Shown: positions 7,256 through 10,720 of the stretch, in pieces | How positions within the stretch are numbered: position 1 is the stretch's first letter | Layout: every line of letters starts with the position of its first letter | DNA from: Bordetella parapertussis | GTDB taxonomy: Bacteria; Pseudomonadota; Gammaproteobacteria; Burkholderiales; Burkholderiaceae_C | Assembly (NCBI GenBank): GCA_945878355.1 | Contig: CAMCTC010000142.1 | Location: 1-10,720 of the forward strand | Length of the DNA: 10,720 nt | Reading direction: 5' to 3' | Notes under the pieces: generated by a model | What the model was told of the DNA's origin: nothing | The model's database searches: none | What the model saw: the letters and a program-made list of their open reading frames with translations, nothing else | Position numbers and translations under genes: made by a program

Positions 7256-8065
7256 ATGACCGACGCCACCAACCAAGACCTGCTGATCGACGAGCGAGGC
7301 GGCGTGGCTTGGTTGACGATGAACCGGCCCGCGCGCTTGAACGCGATGAACACCGGCTTGGTCGACGCGCTGCGCCACTATTTTCAAGGCCTGCACAAGC
7401 GCCATGAGATCCGGGTGGTGGTGCTGCAAGGCGCCGGCCGCGCGTATTGCGCTGGTCTGGACTTGAAGGACCGTGTCGGCGCTGCGCCACGCGACGTGCA
7501 GGCCAGCTTTGACGGCCAGCACAGCATCCGCGACATCATGATCGCGATGCGCGAATGCCCGCAGCCGGTGATCAGCATTGTCCAGGGTTCGGCCAGCGGC
7601 GGCGGCTTCGGGCTTGCGCTGGCCAGCGACATCCGGCTCGCGACGCCCGACGCGCGCTTCAACGCCGCGTTCATCAGGATCGGCGTGTCGGGCTGCGACA
7701 TGGGGTCGAGCTACTTTCTGCCGCGCATGGTGGGCGCGTCGGTGGCTGCGGAGTACTTGCTGACCGGCCGCTTCATGGACGCGCAGCGCGCCTACCAACT
7801 GGGTTTGGTCAGCCGTGTCGATGCGATGCCAGCGCTGCAGGTCGAGGCCCAAGCGATGGCCGACGACATGCTCAACGCCACGCCGCTGGCATTGCGCCTG
7901 ACCAAGGACTGCCTGAACCAAAACATCGACGCCCCCGGCCTGCGCGCGGCCATCGCGATGGAAGACCGCAACCAGGTGCTGTGCACCCGAGGCGGCGACT
8001 TTCAGGAAGGCATCCACGCCTTCTTGGAAAAACGCAAGCCTGTGTACGGCCAGACGGCGGGTTGA
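7256..8065 (+). CDS. Crotonase-fold protein, enoyl-CoA hydratase/isomerase-like
   Basis: This 269-residue member of the crotonase superfamily would act on enoyl-CoAs made by the dehydrogenases upstream. Signatures are GAGRAYCAGLDL (first oxyanion-hole and CoA-site segment) and SASGGGFGLALASDI (second). Both glutamates of classical hydratases (rat Glu144 and Glu164) are absent: the aligned residues are G119 in GGGFG and F139 in NAAFIRIG. D148 in SGCDMGSS aligns roughly with the catalytic aspartate of dienoyl-CoA isomerase, so isomerase, hydrolase or atypical hydratase chemistry is as likely as hydration. The ATG at 7256 is preferred over the in-frame TTG at 7244 because TGGAGAG (7244-7250) is its ribosome-binding site. 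The stop lies 22 bases from the end of the convergent transporter gene. Confidence 0.87.
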   Translation: MTDATNQDLLIDERGGVAWLTMNRPARLNAMNTGLVDALRHYFQGLHKRHEIRVVVLQGAGRAYCAGLDLKDRVGAAPRDVQASFDGQHSIRDIMIAMRECPQPVISIVQGSASGGGFGLALASDIRLATPDARFNAAFIRIGVSGCDMGSSYFLPRMVGASVAAEYLLTGRFMDAQRAYQLGLVSRVDAMPALQVEAQAMADDMLNATPLALRLTKDCLNQNIDAPGLRAAIAMEDRNQVLCTRGGDFQEGIHAFLEKRKPVYGQTAG

Positions 8066-8087
8066 GGTTCTGGCGAACTCGTCGCGT

Positions 8088-9311
8088 TCAAGCCGGTTTG
8101 CGTGCCAGGATGAACAGCGTCGAGCCCAAGCCCGCAATCACCGCCAGCACCGTGAAGCCGGCGCGGTAGTTGCCGGTGGCGTCGGCAAACATCCCGGCCA
8201 CCAATGGCCCGCCAATCTGGCCGATAGAGATGATCAGCGACGACAGGCCCAGGATGATGCCGATCGACCGGCGTCCGAAGTAGTCGGCCCGGATCGCTTG
8301 CATGAAAGGCCCGCGCAGGCCCCAGGCCAGGCCGTGCAGCACGGCGAAAGCCGTCAACATCAGTGCACCGGTGGCGTAGGTCAGCATCAGCAGCCCAGTG
8401 GCGTGCATCAACATGCACGCAGCGCAGATCCAGCGCTTGCTGTAGCGGTCGCCCACGGCACCGCCGATCAACACCCCGGCCAGCTGCGAGAGAGTCATCA
8501 TCATGATGTACAGCGAGGCTTGCGCCACCGAGTAGCCTAGCGACTCGCGCATGTGGGTGATGGCATGCACATTGACCGCGGTGACCACCAACAGCGCGAA
8601 GCCATGGCCCAGCGCCAACAGCCAGAAAGCGCTGGTGCGCAGTGCCTCACGGGCGGTGAATTCACGCTGCGACGAACTGTCGTCGCCTCCTTGAAGGGCC
8701 ACACCGGCCTGGGCCGGCGGCAGGCCGTCGACCGTCTCACCAATGTCTTGCGGACTGCGCTTGAAGACGGTGGCCAGCGGCCAACCGACCGCGATCATCA
8801 GCAAGCCCGAGCCGAAGACAGTGGGCCGCCAGCCCATGTGATGGATAGACCAGGCGACCGCCGGCACCAGGATGCCGCCCAGTGCCAAGCCCAGCCCAGA
8901 CATCGACAGCGCCCTGGCGCGCTTGCGCTCGAACCAGTGGATGATGGCAATGTTGAGCGGGAAGTAGCCCGACATGCTCGCACCCAATGCGATGACCAGC
9001 ACCGCGCCATACAAGCCGGGCAGCGTGTCGATCTGGCTGAACAGCATCAGCCCGAGGCCGAAGGTCAGGATGCCGACCCGGATCATCGTTTGAGGGCCGA
9101 AGCGGTCGATCGCCCAGCCCAGCAGCGGGCCGATGATTGCGGACTCCATCGACTGCATCGCAGAAGCGGCCGACAGCGAGGTCTTGCTCCAGCCCTTTTC
9201 TTCGATCAGCACGGCGAAATAAGCGCCGAAAGCCTGGTGCAGCAGCGCTGCGTGCAGCATCTGGATGCCGGCTGCGGCGCCGACCATTTTCCAGCCGTGA
9301 AAGATCTTCAT
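8088..9311 (-). CDS. Major facilitator superfamily transporter
   Basis: This 407-residue inner-membrane protein has about twelve hydrophobic segments in two halves. The halves are separated by a hydrophilic loop at about residues 184-225. The MFS loop 2-3 signature appears as GWAIDRFG at 65-72, and its counterpart in the second half is GGAVGDRYSKR at 283-293. The N-terminus MKIFHGWKMVGAA is typical of a proteobacterial MFS subgroup resembling the oxalate/formate antiporter and monocarboxylate transporter families. This suggests, without proving, uptake of an organic acid. No strong ribosome-binding site is visible before the ATG. The gene is convergent with the beta-oxidation operon and so is transcribed separately. 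Two palindromes at 9360-9386 lie upstream and may carry its regulation. Substrate unknown. Confidence 0.88.
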   Translation of the reverse strand: MKIFHGWKMVGAAAGIQMLHAALLHQAFGAYFAVLIEEKGWSKTSLSAASAMQSMESAIIGPLLGWAIDRFGPQTMIRVGILTFGLGLMLFSQIDTLPGLYGAVLVIALGASMSGYFPLNIAIIHWFERKRARALSMSGLGLALGGILVPAVAWSIHHMGWRPTVFGSGLLMIAVGWPLATVFKRSPQDIGETVDGLPPAQAGVALQGGDDSSSQREFTAREALRTSAFWLLALGHGFALLVVTAVNVHAITHMRESLGYSVAQASLYIMMMTLSQLAGVLIGGAVGDRYSKRWICAACMLMHATGLLMLTYATGALMLTAFAVLHGLAWGLRGPFMQAIRADYFGRRSIGIILGLSSLIISIGQIGGPLVAGMFADATGNYRAGFTVLAVIAGLGSTLFILARKPA

Positions 9312-9359
9312 CGAGATGTTGATTGCGCGAAAGCGCTCAGTCTATCGAGCCCGGACAGC

Positions 9360-9386
9360 GACAGCTGTCACCAACCGGTCGACCGG
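9360..9386. promoter_or_regulatory. Two adjacent palindromes upstream of the MFS gene
   Basis: GACAGCTGTC (9360-9369) and CCGGTCGACCGG (9375-9386) are each perfect palindromes, separated by five bases. They lie about 49-75 bases upstream of the transporter ATG, where an operator would be expected. Promoter boxes near them are weak: GTGACA on the minus strand overlaps the first palindrome but has no well-spaced -10. Short GC-rich palindromes arise readily by chance in this DNA, so the call is tentative. Confidence 0.3.
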
Positions 9387-9508
9387 CGCGGCCCAGCCTG
9401 ACAGACTTCGCGGGTCGAGATTCGCCCCAAGGTTTTACCGATGAATTGATCGATTTAACTTGTTATTCTATTTTCAGTGGCGCTTGCAGTTCGCTTGTGT
9501 AAGCCGGC

Positions 9509-9688
9509 ATGGGTCGGCACCACCTCACCAAGGTGCCGCGTGGCTACTGCAGGCGCGAATCGCTGCTGGCAGCGCAGGCCAACGCCAGCGCCAGTGAGGT
9601 CGCGGCGGCGATGAAAGCTGGTTTCTTGCGCTGGCAAGGCAACAACAGGCGGCGCGACGATGTGACGGCTTGGGTGTTCAGGCTCTGA
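9509..9688 (+). CDS. Hypothetical 59-residue basic protein, doubtful
   Basis: An ATG-to-TGA frame encodes a 59-residue, arginine-rich, alanine-rich sequence starting MGRHHLTKVPRGYCRRESLL and ending RRRDDVTAWVFRL. The in-frame stop TAA at 9500-9502 limits it upstream. No convincing ribosome-binding site precedes the ATG (only GTAAG at poor spacing). I recognise no domain. The helical middle followed by a tryptophan-containing basic tail could be the remnant of a longer DNA-associated protein, but this is a guess. It may equally be a chance ORF in GC-rich DNA. Confidence 0.2.
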   Translation: MGRHHLTKVPRGYCRRESLLAAQANASASEVAAAMKAGFLRWQGNNRRRDDVTAWVFRL

Positions 9689-9703
9689 TCCGACGAAAAA
9701 TTA

Positions 9704-9739
9704 TCGGCCGTGAAATTTTTTAGTGACCATTCGGCCGTG
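9704..9739. repeat. Direct repeat of TCGGCCGTG, 27-bp period
   Basis: The 9-mer TCGGCCGTG occurs at 9704-9712 and 9731-9739, in the AT-rich stretch ahead of the SiaB-like fragment. Each copy contains the palindrome CGGCCG, and the copies are 27 bases apart start to start. They lie 57-92 bases before the ATG at 9796, a plausible position for activator or repressor sites. Only two copies exist and no promoter boxes can be assigned with confidence. Confidence 0.3.
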
Positions 9740-9795
9740 GCGGGCGGTATCTTGTTTGAGATGGTTGCTCGTTTTCTTCCTCGAAAGGAAATTCA

Positions 9796-10056
9796 ATGGA
9801 ATTGCCTGATGCCATCGAACTCAGAAATAATCTGAGAAAACATAAAGTCGTGATGGCCTATAACGGTGCCGTGTCAGACAGTTTGATGCTCGCGCTCGCC
9901 GATCTGCTCAAGAGCAGAATGATTTCACAAGAGGATCTCAAACGATCGAAGACGGTTTTCTCGGTCTTCATGGAGGGTGTTAAGAATCTGATTTGGCATG
10001 GTAGCGACCACAGCGACAACTCGGGCATGATATTGATCACGCAGGATAACGCCTAA
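9796..10056 (+). pseudogene. Truncated SiaB-like protein kinase (N-terminal part)
   Basis: This 86-residue frame resembles the N-terminal half of the SiaB/DUF6272 kinase family. In the SiaABCD threonine-phosphorylation switch, these kinases phosphorylate SiaC. The conserved features are an opening helix with VVMAYNGAVSDSLM, then VFSVFMEGVKNLIWHG. The latter carries an N-box-like E60-xxx-N64-xxx-H68 of GHKL-type ATP-binding folds. Known members have about 180 residues. Here a TAA follows SGMILITQDNA, so the glycine-rich ATP-lid half is absent and the product should be inactive. The ribosome-binding site AAGGAA lies 5 bases before the ATG, so translation initiation looks intact. The DNA is visibly AT-richer than the metabolic genes to the left, suggesting separate ancestry. 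No SiaC, SiaA or SiaD homologue is in the window. Family assignment is from pattern memory and is fairly, not fully, secure. Confidence 0.6.
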
Positions 10057-10310
10057 GTGACGACTTTGAGCGCGCCGATTCGGCGGAAATTCTTGATTTT
10101 TCGTTGAGACTTTTCGAGCGATTCTCCAGGTTGTTCAATGAGAATGCGGACCTGACCCGTCACTCCGATCGGCAGGAGCAGCGGCTGATCAAGCTCAACC
10201 GCAGCCTCAAGGCCCAGACGCAGGAGGTCGAGGAAAAGCGCAAGACGCTGGAAGAGCTCTCCAAACAACTCGCACGCTATCTGCCGCCGCAGATCCATGA
10301 GGCCTCCTGA
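10050..10310 (+). pseudogene. Coiled-coil fragment of a class III nucleotide cyclase
   Basis: The frame is open from 10050 (after a TAA at 10047-10049) to a TGA at 10308-10310. It reads SDDFERADSAEILDFSLRLF, then a long heptad-rich coiled coil (about RQEQRLIKLNRSLKAQTQEV to KRKTLEELSKQLARYL), then LPPQIHEAS and stop. The passage LSKQLARYLPPQIHEA is the characteristic lead-in to adenylate/guanylate cyclase domains of bacterial two-component and coiled-coil cyclases, where it continues with IF and the catalytic domain. The whole catalytic domain is missing: the reading frame ends where the IS element begins. At the other end there is no ATG or GTG. The first possible start is a TTG at 10104 without a ribosome-binding site. 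The frame is -1 relative to the SiaB-like frame and abuts its stop, so a single-base indel could have separated what was once one fused frame. Confidence 0.6.
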
Positions 10311-10720
10311 TTAGAAATGTGCCTCAGCCTGCGCTCTGACGAGCTTTTCCGGGATCGGCCCGCATCGCGAGACGTCGACGATGAGTCGCGCTATGAGCGT
10401 TCGCAGGTCGAATCGGCGGTTGAACCGGTAGGCGAAGGCGGCCAAGTAATGGCTTGCGTACTTGTTGTACTTCAAAGAATGAAAAGCACCGGCCAGCGTG
10501 GTCTTCAAGTTGCCGAGCACTGTGTTGACCCACTTGAACTGAGGCAGATCGCGGGGCTTGAGAGCACCGAGGACAAGCGGCATGTGGCTACATCCAGCAT
10601 CGGTCACCGCCGCGAAGCAGCCCAGCCCATCGCTGACCACCAAGGTACCCGGCTCCAGACTGGCTTTGGCCCAATTGCCAATGGCCGTCGAGGTGAAACC
10701 ACTGACCAGGTTGAGCTTGA
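10303..10720 (-). mobile_element. IS1595-family insertion sequence, one end plus partial transposase
   Basis: The cyclase-like reading frame holds to GAGGCC (residues E-A of LPPQIHEA) and then turns into TCCTGA, so the element end is placed at about 10303-10308, only a few bases from the transposase stop. The inverted terminal repeat and the target-site duplication cannot be confirmed because the far end is not present. The boundary is therefore approximate by several bases. Confidence 0.6.
10311..10720 (-). CDS. IS1595-family (ISXO2-like) transposase, partial
   Basis: This leftward frame enters from the right edge and ends at a TAA at 10311-10313, showing the last 135 residues. Features of ISXO2-like DDE transposases include LVVSDGLGCF (with a catalytic aspartate), FKWVNTVLGNLKTTLAGAFH, and the terminal AFAYRFNRRFDLRTLIARLI block, followed by a usual C-terminus (GPIPEKLVRAQAEAHF). 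The visible part has no internal stop, so the element may be functional. The N-terminal zinc-ribbon half and the other end of the element lie outside the window. The gene runs opposite to the truncated cyclase segment it interrupts. Confidence 0.88.
   Translation of the reverse strand, partial: KLNLVSGFTSTAIGNWAKASLEPGTLVVSDGLGCFAAVTDAGCSHMPLVLGALKPRDLPQFKWVNTVLGNLKTTLAGAFHSLKYNKYASHYLAAFAYRFNRRFDLRTLIARLIVDVSRCGPIPEKLVRAQAEAHF

Larger units (their letters stand above)
9312..9795. other. Intergenic region between MFS gene and SiaB-like fragment
   Basis: This region of about 480 bases contains no recognisable complete gene. From left to right it holds the two palindromes upstream of the transporter, an AT-rich patch at about 9440-9475, a 59-codon ORF (9509-9688) and a second AT-rich patch with a repeated 9-mer (9704-9739). 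The ribosome-binding site AAGGAA (9785-9790) belongs to the SiaB-like fragment. TTGATC at 9446 and TATTCT at 9464 resemble promoter boxes, but only 12 bases separate them, which is too few. No terminator hairpin with a T-run was found. Confidence 0.5.

Noticed and set aside
5650..7353. 567-residue minus-strand open frame across two dehydrogenase genes.
   Set aside because: It contains no recognisable domain and is antisense to conserved enzymes. High GC explains its length.
8066..8087. Possible bidirectional terminator between the convergent hydratase-like and MFS genes.
   Set aside because: Only a weak 4-bp stem (GAAC/GTTC) is visible, with no T-run on either strand.
8553..9401. Plus-strand open frame opposite the MFS gene.
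   Set aside because: Its translation is histidine/glutamine/arginine-rich, typical of antisense to membrane protein genes. The minus strand shows clear transmembrane segments and MFS motifs.
10053..10298. Minus-strand open frame opposite the cyclase coiled coil.
   Set aside because: The leucine-rich antisense of a coiled coil gives a pseudo-helical protein. The plus frame carries the family-specific LARYLPPQIHEA lead-in.

Overview
The window is GC-rich chromosomal DNA in the codon style of a betaproteobacterium, probably Burkholderiales of the Rubrivivax/Leptothrix/Methylibium kind. This is inferred from protein flavour and base composition, not from a marker gene. No rRNA, tRNA or CRISPR array was seen.

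Layout. (a) 1-284 is a leader with a perfect 9-bp inverted repeat (44-64) overlapping a plausible leftward promoter. (b) 285-2985 holds three closely packed rightward genes: a phytanoyl-CoA dioxygenase-like Fe(II)/2-oxoglutarate oxygenase, a cytosolic Asp-box (BNR) beta-propeller protein, and a small lipoprotein whose longest possible start overlaps the preceding stop. (c) 3028-3384 is a YffB-type ArsC-family protein. Behind it, on the opposite strand, lies a decayed C-terminal piece of an acyl-CoA synthetase. (d) 3663-8065 is a four-gene rightward beta-oxidation-type operon: a PimC/PimD-like pair of acyl-CoA dehydrogenase subunits, a third homomeric-type acyl-CoA dehydrogenase, and a crotonase-fold protein lacking both classical hydratase glutamates. 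(e) 8088-9311 is a convergent MFS transporter. (f) 9312-9795 is mostly non-coding, with two neighbouring palindromes, a 59-codon ORF of doubtful status, and a repeated 9-mer. (g) 9796-10720 is a damaged regulatory locus. An AT-richer N-terminal piece of a SiaB-like kinase is followed in another frame by a coiled-coil segment of the type that precedes class III nucleotide cyclase domains. That segment ends abruptly at the 3' side of an IS1595-family element, whose transposase runs off the right edge.

How the genes work together. Section (d) can supply the dehydrogenation and hydration/isomerisation steps for CoA thioesters of a dicarboxylic, branched or alicyclic acid. The MFS protein may import the substrate, and the lost ligase may once have activated it. 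The substrate cannot be read from the sequence. The PhyH-type oxygenase could act on a related acyl substrate, but this is only an inference from proximity. The right end looks like a signalling module destroyed by indels and IS insertion. I see no convincing wholly new system. The most unusual items are the SiaB/cyclase/IS junction, the crotonase active-site replacements and the ligase relic.
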